Source: Gammaproteobacteria bacterium (lineage in GTDB: Bacteria > Pseudomonadota > Gammaproteobacteria > Xanthomonadales > SZUA-36). Taken from it: a DNA stretch of 64,000 bases. Position 1 is the stretch's first letter; every line of letters begins with the position of its first letter. The position numbers and the translations under genes are program-made. The notes beneath the pieces are model-generated. The model was not told where the DNA came from, did no database searches, and saw only the letters and a list, made by a program, of their open reading frames with translations. This document shows, piece by piece, positions 18,552 to 27,369 of this stretch. The stretch covers positions 1-64,000 of the forward strand of contig JAUIJU010000006.1 of NCBI GenBank assembly GCA_030431095.1. Reading direction: 5' to 3'.

Positions 18552-19289
18552 ATGGCCAAGAAAAAACTGAAGAAGAAGACGGCGACCAAACCGTCTTCGA
18601 AGTCCGGTATCAACCAGTTCGCCGATCCGGTGCTTGATTCCGCGCGCGACATCTGGCGCGCCGGTCTGGGTGCGCTGGCCATGGCGCAGAAGGAAAGCGG
18701 CAAGGTCATGGAGCAGGGCACCGCGCTGTTCGACAAGCTGGTCGCTGAAGGCGCCCGGCTCGAAGAGGAAGGCCGCAAGGCGACCGATGACAGCGTGGCC
18801 CGGGTTCGCAAGGGTGCGGCCGGCGTTCGCGATGACATCGAATCCCGGCTGGGCGCGGCGCGCAAGCAGGCGGAGGACCGTTGGGACAAGCTCGAGTCGG
18901 TGTTCGAACAGCGCGTGGCTCGCGCCATGGCCGGCCTGGGTGTTCCCTCGGCCGACGACCTGAATCGCCTGTCGGCCCAGGTGGAGCGCCTCGGGCGCCA
19001 GGTGGCCGAACTGGCCGAGCAGCGCCAGGCCGCCGCCAAGGCTGCAGCAAAGCCCGCCGCAAAGGCGGTTGCGAAGAAGAGCGGCGACGCGGTCTATCAC
19101 CTGGTTCCGTCCGATGACGGCTGGGCGGTGCGCGCCGAGGGCAGCAAGAGCGATCTGAGCGTCCACGGCACCAAGCGTGAAGGCCTGGAAGCCGCCCGCG
19201 GCGTGGCGCAGGCCCACGAGCCCAGCCGCCTGGTGGTGCACAAGACCGACGGCACCATCCAGACCAGCTACCACTACGGCGACGACTGA
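18552..19289 (+). CDS. Phasin-like protein with C-terminal DUF2188 domain
   Basis: 245 residues from ATG 18552, preceded by AGGAGG at 8 nt; an in-frame ATG at 18531 is less well placed. Residues 1-20 are lysine-rich. Residues about 25-150 are helical and match phasins/poly(hydroxyalkanoate) granule-associated proteins (DIWRAGLGALAMAQKESGKVMEQG). An Ala/Lys linker (about 165-185) resembles histone-like phasin tails. The C-terminus (YHLVPSDDGWAVRAEGSK to VVHKTDGTIQTSYHYG) matches DUF2188, a small domain normally found alone. No PHA synthase, thiolase or depolymerase gene is in the window. The role may be granule coating or, more loosely, nucleoid or stress association. Confidence 0.75.
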   Translation: MAKKKLKKKTATKPSSKSGINQFADPVLDSARDIWRAGLGALAMAQKESGKVMEQGTALFDKLVAEGARLEEEGRKATDDSVARVRKGAAGVRDDIESRLGAARKQAEDRWDKLESVFEQRVARAMAGLGVPSADDLNRLSAQVERLGRQVAELAEQRQAAAKAAAKPAAKAVAKKSGDAVYHLVPSDDGWAVRAEGSKSDLSVHGTKREGLEAARGVAQAHEPSRLVVHKTDGTIQTSYHYGDD

Positions 19290-19361
19290 ACGTCTTCGCC
19301 ATCACCGGGCGCCGCGTGGCGCCCGGTGATGGTGTTTCTGGCGTGCGCGCCGGTCCCCGCC

Positions 19362-19367
19362 TACAAT
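19362..19367 (+). promoter_or_regulatory. Candidate -10 box for the small lipoprotein gene
   Basis: TACAAT lies 36 nt before the ATG at 19404 and matches the -10 consensus at five of six positions. A weak CTGGCG sits 18 bp upstream. Confidence 0.35.
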
Positions 19368-19403
19368 TCGGGCAAGGCCAAAACAACCTGGAGGAAGTGC
19401 GCC

Positions 19404-19826
19404 ATGTCCCGTCCCACCCGCCTGACCCCTTTGTTCGTCGCCCTGGTCGCAACAGCGCTCGTGCTGGCCGCCTGCGGCGGCACCAAGGTGTATGACACCA
19501 CCAAGACCATCGTTTACAAGAACAGCATTTACCAGGTCACCAACGTCAAGCAGATTTCCTCGAAGATCGAGGGCGTGACCACCGACAAGCAGACCATCAC
19601 GCTCAAAAATCGTGACAAGGACTACGTTTCCGACCTGATCGAGCAAAACGACCCCCTGTTCGTGCGCATGGCCTTCGAACTCGACGACCAGGAACTGGTG
19701 TACTTCGCGGGTGACATCGATTCCCTGAGGGACTACAACCGGGTCCTTTCCCGCTTCGAGGACGCCGGTGATGACATCGCCGACCTGATGGCCGAAACCA
19801 AGACCGAGCAACTCAAGCTCCGCTGA
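19404..19826 (+). CDS. Small lipoprotein of unknown function
   Basis: 140 residues from ATG 19404, with GGAGG about 8 nt upstream. The N-terminus is a lipoprotein signal (ALVATALVLAAC) with the lipidated Cys near residue 24, followed by GG, so outer-membrane targeting is likely. The mature part is polar and acidic with alternating strands and no recognised domain. It sits between the phasin and JmjC genes on the same strand but with its own probable promoter. No function can be assigned. Confidence 0.7.
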   Translation: MSRPTRLTPLFVALVATALVLAACGGTKVYDTTKTIVYKNSIYQVTNVKQISSKIEGVTTDKQTITLKNRDKDYVSDLIEQNDPLFVRMAFELDDQELVYFAGDIDSLRDYNRVLSRFEDAGDDIADLMAETKTEQLKLR

Positions 19827-19873
19827 ACACGTCCAGGACCGCACGGGTACGTGCGGCATGGCATGATTCGGCC

Positions 19874-20905
19874 ATGATCGAACTCCCAGAGATACACGGG
19901 GCCGACGCGCACCAGTTTCAGGAGGACATCCTGCCGCGGCGCGAGCCGGTGGTCCTGCGTGGTCTCATCGACCACTGGCCGGCGGTGTCCGCCGGTCGCG
20001 AGGGAGCCTCGGCAGCGGCCCGGTACCTGGCTGGCTTCGATGCCGGGGGGCGGCTGGAAACGCTGTTTGGGCCGCCGGAGATCGAGGGTCGGTTTTTTTA
20101 CAACGATCGCCTCGACGGCCTGAATTTCACCCGCAAGTCACGCACGCTCGGCTCGTCACTGGAACGCATGCTGGCCACCCGGGGGCAGGAGCGACCGCAG
20201 GCCATTTACCTGCAGTCGGTGCCGCTGGCCGACAGCGTGCCCGGTTTCGGCCAGCACAACGCGATGCCGCTGGACCTGCCCGGCGCCGCGCCGCGTCTGT
20301 GGGTCGGCAACCGCCTGACCGTCCAGACACACTTCGACCTGAAGGAGAATGTCGCCGGCGTGGTGGCGGGACGACGTCGCTTTACGCTGTTCCCGCCGGA
20401 TCAGACCCCCAACCTTTATCCGGGTCCGTTCGAACACACGCTGGCGGGTCCGCCGGTCAGCATGGTGCGCCTGGAGGCGCCGGACCTCGATGCCCATCCC
20501 CGCTTCGCCGAGGCGCAGGCGCAGGCAAGGGTGGCGGAACTCGGTCCGGGGGACGCCCTGTACATTCCCTATTTCTGGTGGCACCACGTCGAATCCCAGG
20601 ACGACTTCAACGTGCTGGTGAATTACTGGTGGAACGATGCCGAAGCGGGCCTGGGTTCGCCGTTCGACGTGATGCTGCATGCCCTGCTGGGCCTGCGCGA
20701 CCTGCCGCCGCACCAGAAAGACGCCTGGCGCGTGATGTTCGACCACTACGTGTTCGGGCGTAACGGGGATCCGCTCGCGCACCTGCCGCCGGCAGTGCAC
20801 GGCACGCTCGGCGCCCACGATGAGCGCACGCGCCGGCAGGTGCGCCAGATTCTGCTGGAAAACCTGGCTCGCCAGGCCGGAATGCACCCACCCGGTGGGC
20901 GCTGA
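19874..20905 (+). CDS. Cupin-like/JmjC-domain oxygenase
   Basis: 343 residues. The cupin_8/JmjC core is visible: REPVVLRGLIDHWPAV near the N-terminus, the iron-binding HFD in VQTHFDLKENV (about residues 154-157), and the distal histidine in YIPYFWWHHVESQDDFNVLVNYWW (about residue 236). The family comprises Fe(II)/2-oxoglutarate-dependent hydroxylases of protein or small-molecule substrates. No signal peptide. The downstream TPR-sulfotransferase gene overlaps its 3' end by 11 bp, so the two products probably act on the same target. Confidence 0.83.
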   Translation: MIELPEIHGADAHQFQEDILPRREPVVLRGLIDHWPAVSAGREGASAAARYLAGFDAGGRLETLFGPPEIEGRFFYNDRLDGLNFTRKSRTLGSSLERMLATRGQERPQAIYLQSVPLADSVPGFGQHNAMPLDLPGAAPRLWVGNRLTVQTHFDLKENVAGVVAGRRRFTLFPPDQTPNLYPGPFEHTLAGPPVSMVRLEAPDLDAHPRFAEAQAQARVAELGPGDALYIPYFWWHHVESQDDFNVLVNYWWNDAEAGLGSPFDVMLHALLGLRDLPPHQKDAWRVMFDHYVFGRNGDPLAHLPPAVHGTLGAHDERTRRQVRQILLENLARQAGMHPPGGR

Positions 20906-22406
20906 GGCACTGGCGCACGCTCGCCGCGCCCTGGCGCAGGGTCAGCCGCTGCAGGCCGTGTCGCTCTGCAGAGAGTCGCTGGGGACGAACCCCGGGGATA
21001 TCGACGTATGGCGGCTGCTGTGCCGCGCATCGCTGGCCGGCGCGGACCTGGACACGGCCCGGGAAGCGGCGCGGCAGGCAATCGCCCTGCGTCCCCGCAA
21101 TGTCCAGTTGCGCCTGCGCCTGGCATGGGTCCTGTGGGTGCGCGGTGAACTCGGCGAAGCCCTTCAACTGGCCGGCGAAATCGAACGCAGTGCGCGCGGC
21201 AAGGCGGGCGCGTCGGCGCGCGCCGGCGCCTGGTACGAACGGACCGGGCAGCTGGACGCCGCATGGCGGTGTTGCCTGCGGGCCATGGAGCGCGCACCGG
21301 ACGACGCGCGCTGGGTGACGGCGGCAGCCCGCGTCGCCGCGGCCCGGGGGGACGCCGAGCGCGCCGGGTCGCTCTGCGAGCGCGCGATTTTCCTGCAACC
21401 GGGCGAGGGCGAGGCCTGGTTCCTTCGATCGAGGCTGCGCCGTCACACGGCGGACGAGAATCACGTTCACCAGATCGGCTACGCCCTCGATCGTCTCGAC
21501 CCCGACGACCCGCAACGCGCGCCGCTGTGCTATGCCCTGGCTTGGGAACTCGAGGACCTGGGACATGACGAGGCCGCGTTCGGCATGATGCGCGAGGGCG
21601 CGCGCTGCCTGGAGGCCGACCGCGAACCACGCGAGGCGCCTGGACCCGCCGCCTGTGCGGCGGCGGAACGGAGCTTCGACCGCCGCTGGCTGCAGACCAG
21701 GGCGACCGGCGAGGACGGCCAGGGGTGGGTGTTTCTGGTGGGGCAGCCGGGCAGCGGCCTGGCGCTGCTGGAGCGGCTGCTGACCAGCGCCGAAGGAACG
21801 CTCGGGCTGGGCGACAGCGGACAGTGGAATTTCCTGGTGGCGCGCAGCGTGGGTCCGCACCAGGCCTGGGATGAACGACTGCGCCGCGCGGCGACGCTGG
21901 CGCCCGAAGCGCTGGCGCGCACGTGGCTGGCGACGCTGCGACCGCTGAGCGACGGCGCCCGGTGGATGATCGACCGTTCCCGGGAAAACGTGCTCTACGC
22001 GGCCCAGATTCAGCGCGCCCTGCCGCGGGCGACCCTGGTGTACCTCCGCCGAGATCCCCTCGACAGCTGCCTGGCGCAATTCCGCGCCCTGCCGACGGTC
22101 GATGGCCGCGCCGGGATGCCGGACCTGGCGGCAATCGGGCGCCGCCACGCGGCCTTCCACGCGCTCATGGGACACTGGCGGCGTCACCTCGTCCCCGGGT
22201 TTCTCGAGGTCGATTACGAGCGGCTGGTGAGCGAACCCGGCGCGGTCCTCGAGCAGATACGCACCGCGACCGGCCTTCCCGTGGGAGACGCCGACCATTG
22301 TGGCCTGGAACGTTTCCAGGCCGGGGTGGGCCGCTGGCGGCGGCACGAAGCGAACCTGGCCGGGCTGGCCAGCCAGTTGCGCGAGGACGGCGTGCCGGTG
22401 GGGTGA
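20895..22406 (+). CDS. TPR-repeat sulfotransferase family protein
   Basis: About 503 residues from GTG 20895; the start is inferred from the onset of the TPR pattern and its 11 bp overlap with the JmjC gene, and no strong ribosome-binding site is seen. Residues about 1-215 form TPR-like helical repeats. Residues about 270-480 are a sulfotransferase domain: the 5'-phosphosulfate loop reads VFLVGQPGSGLALLERLL and the 3'-phosphate region reads MIDRSRENVLYAAQIQRALP followed by LVYLRRDPLDSCL. The usual PRSGTTL loop is altered to PGSGLAL. Relatives transfer sulfate from PAPS to proteins or glycans. Target unknown. Confidence 0.72.
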   Translation: MGAEALAHARRALAQGQPLQAVSLCRESLGTNPGDIDVWRLLCRASLAGADLDTAREAARQAIALRPRNVQLRLRLAWVLWVRGELGEALQLAGEIERSARGKAGASARAGAWYERTGQLDAAWRCCLRAMERAPDDARWVTAAARVAAARGDAERAGSLCERAIFLQPGEGEAWFLRSRLRRHTADENHVHQIGYALDRLDPDDPQRAPLCYALAWELEDLGHDEAAFGMMREGARCLEADREPREAPGPAACAAAERSFDRRWLQTRATGEDGQGWVFLVGQPGSGLALLERLLTSAEGTLGLGDSGQWNFLVARSVGPHQAWDERLRRAATLAPEALARTWLATLRPLSDGARWMIDRSRENVLYAAQIQRALPRATLVYLRRDPLDSCLAQFRALPTVDGRAGMPDLAAIGRRHAAFHALMGHWRRHLVPGFLEVDYERLVSEPGAVLEQIRTATGLPVGDADHCGLERFQAGVGRWRRHEANLAGLASQLREDGVPVG

Positions 22407-22428
22407 GGGTGTTGCCGCCGTGGTGGGT

Positions 22429-23415
22429 TCAGTCGATCTGCAGCACCACGCACCCGCCGAAACCACCCTGTTCGATCAGTTCGTGCGCGCGCGCGACGCC
22501 CTCCAGGGGCAGGGTGTGCGCGATGCGGTGGGACAGGGCGCCGGCCCGCAGCGCCCGGCCGGTATCCTCGACTGCCGCGGCCTTGGCGGCTTCCGGCATG
22601 GCGTAGACGATGACCAGGCGCAGGGTCAGGTCCATGAACATCATGTCCCGGAAGGGGAGACAGGGCTCCGGCACCACCGTGGACGAGTAGGTGGCGATGG
22701 TGCCGCCGATGCGGATACACGCGAGCACCTCCGGCAGGTTTGCGCCGAATTCCACGTCCACCACCCGGTCTACCTTGCGCCCGCCGGTGCTGTCGAGGAC
22801 GCGTCGTCCCCACCCGGATTCACGGTGGTTGACCACCTCGGCGGCGCCCATGTCGCGGCACAGGGCCGCATCTTCTTCGTTGCTGGCGGTGGCGATCACG
22901 TGGGCGCCGGCGCGGGCCGCCCATTGCACCGCGTAATACCCCACGCGCCCCGCCCCGCCGGTGACCAGCACCACCTGTTCGCGCACGTCGCCGTCGGCGA
23001 ACACGCAGCGGTGGGCGGTCATGATGGGAATGCCGATGCAGGCGCCGATCTCGAACGAAGCCTCGTCCGGCAAACGCGGCGCGCGCAGGCTGTCGAGCGC
23101 AACGTATTCGGCCGCGGTGCCCAAACGACGACCGTACTGCGCCTGGTAGACGAACACGCGCTCGCCCACGCGTGCCGGGTCGACGCCCGCGCCGACCGCT
23201 TCAATGATGCCCGCGCCGTCGCTGTGCGGCACCACCGGTCCCTGGTCGAGCAACGCGGGAAACGCGCCGTCGCGCTTTTTGACATCCGAGGGATTGACCC
23301 CGCTGGTCCTCAGACGCACCAGCACTTCGCCGTCACCCGGCGTCGGGTCGGGCAGGGCGCCGGTTTCCAGCACATCTCGTGCCGGGCCAAACTGTTCGAA
23401 CCAGGCTGCTTTCAA
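22429..23415 (-). CDS. NADPH:quinone oxidoreductase-like zinc-free MDR family enzyme
   Basis: 328 residues of the medium-chain dehydrogenase/reductase superfamily. The N-terminal catalytic domain begins MKAAWFEQFGPARDVLE; the Rossmann segment VVLVTGGAGRVGYYAVQWAARAG (about residues 145-167) binds NADPH. The zinc-ligand cysteines of alcohol dehydrogenases are absent, so this belongs to the quinone reductase branch. The start overlaps the SDR gene upstream by 4 bp, forming a two-gene operon under possible control of the divergent LysR gene. Confidence 0.85.
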   Translation of the reverse strand: MKAAWFEQFGPARDVLETGALPDPTPGDGEVLVRLRTSGVNPSDVKKRDGAFPALLDQGPVVPHSDGAGIIEAVGAGVDPARVGERVFVYQAQYGRRLGTAAEYVALDSLRAPRLPDEASFEIGACIGIPIMTAHRCVFADGDVREQVVLVTGGAGRVGYYAVQWAARAGAHVIATASNEEDAALCRDMGAAEVVNHRESGWGRRVLDSTGGRKVDRVVDVEFGANLPEVLACIRIGGTIATYSSTVVPEPCLPFRDMMFMDLTLRLVIVYAMPEAAKAAAVEDTGRALRAGALSHRIAHTLPLEGVARAHELIEQGGFGGCVVLQID

Positions 23416-24212
23416 GGGGACACCTCGTCATCCAGGGAAAAAAGTCCTTCGGTATGGCCATCGACGGCGATGACCTGTCCGGAGATCGCACCGGCTGTGT
23501 CGGAGGCCAGGAACACCGCCATGGCAGCCACTTCGGCGGGTGCCACGAAGCGACGCAAGGAACACTGGCGCTGATACTCCCGCCGCACCGTTTCCTTGTC
23601 CAGGCCGCGTCGATGGGCTTCACGCTCGAGCACGCCCTCGATACGCTCGCCGGCCACGCTGCCGGGGCACAGGGCGTTGACGCGGATGCCCACCGGGCCC
23701 AGTTCCATCGCCAGCGTCTTGGTCATTCCCACCAGCCCCCATTTGCTCACGGCATAAGGCAGGCGGTTGGGGTAGCCGAACAGGCCGGCGGTGGATGAAA
23801 CATTGATCATGCTGCCCGCGTCGGAGCGCCGCAACAGGGGCGTGGCGGCACGGGCGCAGAGAAAGGGACCGTCGAGGTTGACCGCCAGGGTGCGCCGCCA
23901 GTCTGCGGTGCCGACCTGGTCCACCGGTGCGGTGGGGCCTGCGATACCGGCATTGTTCACCAGCACGTCGAGCCCGCCCGACGACTCGAGCAGGCGGTCG
24001 AACAGGGCCTCGACCTGGTCGGGGTCGGCCACATCCGCCAACATGCCCGAAATGTCCGGGTGTGCGGCGAGGAACGACGCCAGGGTGTCCGGGTCGATGT
24101 CGCAGACCTGCACGGCGTAGCCGGCCTGCAGAAACGCCCGCGCCATTTCCGCGCCGATGCCGCTGGCCCCGGCCGTCACCAGGACCCGTCGAGGGTTGTC
24201 GTTTTGTTGCAT
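23412..24212 (-). CDS. Short-chain dehydrogenase/reductase (SDR)
   Basis: 266 residues from ATG 24212; the frame runs much further upstream but that part is antisense to the LysR gene and meaningless. The cofactor motif is unusual, TAGASGIG in place of TGxxxGIG, and NNAG plus the catalytic S-Y-K set (SSTAGLF, YAVSK) are present. The C-terminal part (NALCPGSVAGERIEGV) is typical of classical SDRs. Function is NAD(P)-dependent oxidation or reduction of an unknown alcohol or ketone. It is first in an operon with the quinone reductase and divergent from LysR. Confidence 0.87.
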   Translation of the reverse strand: MQQNDNPRRVLVTAGASGIGAEMARAFLQAGYAVQVCDIDPDTLASFLAAHPDISGMLADVADPDQVEALFDRLLESSGGLDVLVNNAGIAGPTAPVDQVGTADWRRTLAVNLDGPFLCARAATPLLRRSDAGSMINVSSTAGLFGYPNRLPYAVSKWGLVGMTKTLAMELGPVGIRVNALCPGSVAGERIEGVLEREAHRRGLDKETVRREYQRQCSLRRFVAPAEVAAMAVFLASDTAGAISGQVIAVDGHTEGLFSLDDEVSP

Positions 24213-24297
24213 GTTTGAGCCCCGTCGGGAAATGAACCCGCCTGTTTGACACAGGGTAGTCCAGGATGGAAACTGGCCGCCAGCCATTCTGCATGAG

Positions 24298-24311
24298 ATA
24301 AATTCATTTAT
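24298..24311. promoter_or_regulatory. Palindrome between the SDR and LysR genes (candidate LysR operator)
   Basis: ATAAAT-TC-ATTTAT is an inverted repeat with 6-bp arms, conspicuous for its AT richness in a GC-rich window. It lies 12 bp before the lysR-type gene start in the 111-bp divergent region. LysR regulators commonly autoregulate from such sites; binding is inferred. Confidence 0.45.
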
Positions 24312-24323
24312 TGGACGGGCCTG

Positions 24324-25253
24324 ATGCGTAAAACACTCCCTCCACTCAATGCTTTGCGTGCATTTGAAGCGGCAGCCAGGAACAAAAGTTTCAAGTTGGC
24401 GGCCGAGGAGCTGTTCGTTTCCCATTCCGCGATCAGTCACCAGGTGCGTCGCCTGGAAGAGTACCTTTCGGTGGAACTGTTCCATCGCGTTTCCCGCGGC
24501 GTGACGCTGACCCGCGCGGGCCGGGTGTTCTACCCTTCCCTGCGCGAGGCCTTCGACCTGATCGACGAGGGCACCGACCTGGTTCTGGCTCCGCGCATGC
24601 AGGGCCCATTGACCCTGCAGGTGTACTCGACTTTCGCCGTGCGCTGGCTGATCCCGCGCATGGGCGCCTTTCAACGGGCGCACCCGGGCGTGATCATCCG
24701 TCTGCACACCTCGCAGTCGGACGTGAACTTCGAGCACGAGGACGTCGATTTGTGCGTGATGATCGGAAGTCCCGATCAGGATGGCGTGCACTACGACCAC
24801 CTGTTTTCCTCGGAGGTGTTCCCGGTGTGCAGCCCGACCCTGAAATCCGGTGTGCGGCCGCTGGCGGGGCCCGAAGACCTCGAGCACCACAGCCTGATCC
24901 AGGTGTACCCTTCGGGGGGTGACTGGACGCACTGGCTGGAACAGCACGGCGTCAACGGCGTCGATCCGGACGCGGGCCTGCTGCTGGACAGCTACGACCT
25001 GGCATTCAATACGGCGGTCCAGGGCCTGGGCGTGGCCCTGGGCATGCGCCCCTTCGTGGACCGCGAGCTGCAGGCGGGCACCCTGGTGGAGGCCTTCCCG
25101 GGCCTGCGCGTGCCGGCGCCCGGCGCCTGGTACCTGGCCTGCCGCGAGGAACTGCAGGACGACGAGCGCGTCGTCGTGTTCCGGGACTGGCTGCGTGGCG
25201 AGGTCGGTCACGACAGGCAAGGGTCCCGGGAGCGCGTCACCGCGGAAGCCTGA
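24324..25253 (+). CDS. LysR family transcriptional regulator, GcvA-like
   Basis: 309 residues. The N-terminal winged HTH (LPPLNALRAFEAAARNKSFK through LSVELFHRVSRGVTLTRAG, residues about 5-65) is closest to the GcvA/AmpR branch of LysR regulators; the effector-binding domain follows from about residue 90 (LTLQVYSTFAVRWLIPRM). It is divergent from the SDR-quinone reductase operon, the usual position for a LysR regulator of that operon, and 38 bp upstream of the gamma-glutamyltransferase gene, which it may also affect. Effector unknown. Confidence 0.88.
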   Translation: MRKTLPPLNALRAFEAAARNKSFKLAAEELFVSHSAISHQVRRLEEYLSVELFHRVSRGVTLTRAGRVFYPSLREAFDLIDEGTDLVLAPRMQGPLTLQVYSTFAVRWLIPRMGAFQRAHPGVIIRLHTSQSDVNFEHEDVDLCVMIGSPDQDGVHYDHLFSSEVFPVCSPTLKSGVRPLAGPEDLEHHSLIQVYPSGGDWTHWLEQHGVNGVDPDAGLLLDSYDLAFNTAVQGLGVALGMRPFVDRELQAGTLVEAFPGLRVPAPGAWYLACREELQDDERVVVFRDWLRGEVGHDRQGSRERVTAEA

Positions 25254-25291
25254 GGTACACTCGCGCTTTTCCGACCACAGGACCGTGCGCC

Positions 25292-26866
25292 GTGCAGCCG
25301 ATTCGCACCACCCCCGAATCCTGGAACCTGACCAAGCCCGCCGTCACCTCCACGGGTGGCGTGGTGGTGTCGCAGCACGTGCAGGCCTCGCAGGTGGGGG
25401 CCGATGTGCTGGCCCGTGGCGGCAATGCCGTGGACGCCGCCGTGGCCACCGGTTTCGCCATCGGGGCGGTCGAGCCGTGGATGAGCGGTCTGGGCGGCTG
25501 CGGCTACATGGTGATCTACGACGCAGCACGCGATCGCAGTTGTTCGATCGAATTCGGCGTGCGCGCGTCCGAGGCGGTCGACCCGGATGACTATCCCCTG
25601 GTGGACGGCACCGGGCCGGACCTGTTCGAGTGGCCGTCGGTGGTCGGCGACAGCAACATTCGCGGGCCCAGGTCGATTGCCGTTCCGGGTATGGTCGCCG
25701 GCCTTGCCCAGGCACTCGCGGAGCACGGCACGCTGGGCTGGTCGCAGGTCCTCGAGCCTGCCGTGCAACTGGCGGAGCAGGGCCTGGAGGTGGACTGGTA
25801 CGGCACGCTGAAAATCACTTCCGAATCGCGCGCCCTGTCGCTGTTCGATCACAGCCGGGAGGTCTTTCTGCCCGACGGCTTTCCGCCGGTGGGCGCCTGG
25901 GCGGGCCCCTTGCCGCGCATCCACCTGGGGCAACTGGCGCGCACCCTGCGACGCCTGGCCGACGCCGGCGCTGAAGATTTTTACGAAGGCGAAATCGCCC
26001 GTGATCTGTTGGCGGACGCCGGGGCGCTCGGCATTCCGCTCACGGCGACGGACCTGGCCGGTTACCGGCCGAAGTCCACGGCGGTCGAGCGGGGCGCTTA
26101 CCGCGGCCATGGCATCGACACCACGCCGGGGCTGACCGCGGGTCCCACCCTGCACTACGCAATGGAGTCCCTGTCGCGTTCGTTGTCACCGGTGGGCAAG
26201 ACGCCCGGCGTGCAGGCTTACGACGCCTATGCGCGAACGCTGCTGGATGCCTTCGACCGGCGCCTGGCGCAGGAGGGCGACCGTTCCGACGGCCGTTCGG
26301 CGGCGCACACCACCCACCTGAATGTGGCCGACCGTGACGGCAACATGGTCGCGCTGACCATGACCCTGCTGTCGCTGTTCGGTTCCAAGGTCATGCTGCC
26401 GCGAACCGGTATTCTGATGAACAACGGCGTGATGTGGTTCGATCCGCGCCCCGGCCAGCCCAACTCCATCGCTCCGGGCAAGCGGCCACTATCGAACATG
26501 TGCCCGACGGTGGTGCTGCGCGAGGACGGTCAGCGGTTCGCCATGGGGGCCTCGGGCGGCCGCCGGATCATGCCGGCGGTGTTCCAGTTGCTGTCGTTCC
26601 TGGCCGACTACGGGATGGACGTGGAGCAGGCCCTGCACCAGCCGCGCCTCGACGTGAGCGGCACCGAGCTGGTGACCCTCGACAGCCGGCTCGATCCCGA
26701 CGTGATCCGGGCCCTGTCCGCTGAGCACCTCACGCGGGTCCGGCCGGACGGGGTCTACCCCAACCTGTTCGCCTGTCCCAGCATGGTGGGCTACGACCCG
26801 GCCACCGGCAGGGCCGCGGGCGGCGCCTTCGTGGCCTCCCCGAGGGCGGCGGCCATCGCCGCCTGA
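25292..26866 (+). CDS. Gamma-glutamyltransferase family protein
   Basis: 524 residues from GTG 25292. The N-terminal part has the GGT signature GGNAVDAAVATGFAIGAVEPWMSGLGG. The autoprocessing site is HTTHLNVADRDGNMVALT with the nucleophile at T340, followed by PNSIAPGKRPLSNMCPT and GASGGRRIMPAVFQ in the small subunit. The protein should self-cleave into two subunits. No signal peptide is evident, unlike periplasmic GGT, so a cytoplasmic acylase-like or oxamate-type member is possible. It follows the LysR gene on the same strand at 38 bp. Confidence 0.85.
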   Translation: MQPIRTTPESWNLTKPAVTSTGGVVVSQHVQASQVGADVLARGGNAVDAAVATGFAIGAVEPWMSGLGGCGYMVIYDAARDRSCSIEFGVRASEAVDPDDYPLVDGTGPDLFEWPSVVGDSNIRGPRSIAVPGMVAGLAQALAEHGTLGWSQVLEPAVQLAEQGLEVDWYGTLKITSESRALSLFDHSREVFLPDGFPPVGAWAGPLPRIHLGQLARTLRRLADAGAEDFYEGEIARDLLADAGALGIPLTATDLAGYRPKSTAVERGAYRGHGIDTTPGLTAGPTLHYAMESLSRSLSPVGKTPGVQAYDAYARTLLDAFDRRLAQEGDRSDGRSAAHTTHLNVADRDGNMVALTMTLLSLFGSKVMLPRTGILMNNGVMWFDPRPGQPNSIAPGKRPLSNMCPTVVLREDGQRFAMGASGGRRIMPAVFQLLSFLADYGMDVEQALHQPRLDVSGTELVTLDSRLDPDVIRALSAEHLTRVRPDGVYPNLFACPSMVGYDPATGRAAGGAFVASPRAAAIAA

Positions 26867-26911
26867 TCACGGCCCGGGCGGCCACCGGGGCCGCCGCGGG
26901 ACGGTGTCGGT

Positions 26912-27313
26912 TCAGTCCTTCCTGAGCAGGTCCCGGATTTCGGTCAGCAGGATCTCTTCCTGGGAGGGTTTCGGTGGCGCCGGCGGCGCTTCCTCTTCCT
27001 TGCGTTTGAGGGAGTTCATGGCCCGGATGACCATGAAAATGGCGAAGGCGATGATGATGAAATCGATGATGGTCTGGAGAAAGGCGCCGTAGTTGAGCGT
27101 GACGGCTTGCGCCTCTCCCGCGGCTTCCTTGAGCACCATGGACAACTCGCTGAAGTCCACGCCGCCCACGGCCAGGCCGATGGGCGGCATGAGCACGTCG
27201 TTGACGAACGAGGTGACGATCTTGCCAAAGGCGCCGCCGATCACGATACCCACGGCCATGTCCACGACGTTGCCGCGCATCGCGAATTCCTTGAACTCTG
27301 ACATCATTCCCAT
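26912..27313 (-). CDS. mscL: Large-conductance mechanosensitive channel MscL
   Basis: 133 residues, normal for MscL. The start ATG 27313 follows GGGAG; an in-frame ATG at 27307 is possible. The conserved N-terminus ([31 protein letters not shown]) contains the S1 helix and pore helix TM1; TM2 is [19 protein letters not shown]; the cytoplasmic end KRKEEEAPP to [13 protein letters not shown] is typical. The homopentamer releases solutes from the cytoplasm on hypo-osmotic shock. It is a single gene, convergent with the gamma-glutamyltransferase gene. Confidence 0.96.
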   Translation of the reverse strand: MGMMSEFKEFAMRGNVVDMAVGIVIGGAFGKIVTSFVNDVLMPPIGLAVGGVDFSELSMVLKEAAGEAQAVTLNYGAFLQTIIDFIIIAFAIFMVIRAMNSLKRKEEEAPPAPPKPSQEEILLTEIRDLLRKD

Positions 27314-27369
27314 GTGTTGTTCTCCCTCGATGGTTCGGAAATGCGTCGCGACGAGAAGCGCCGCTGACG

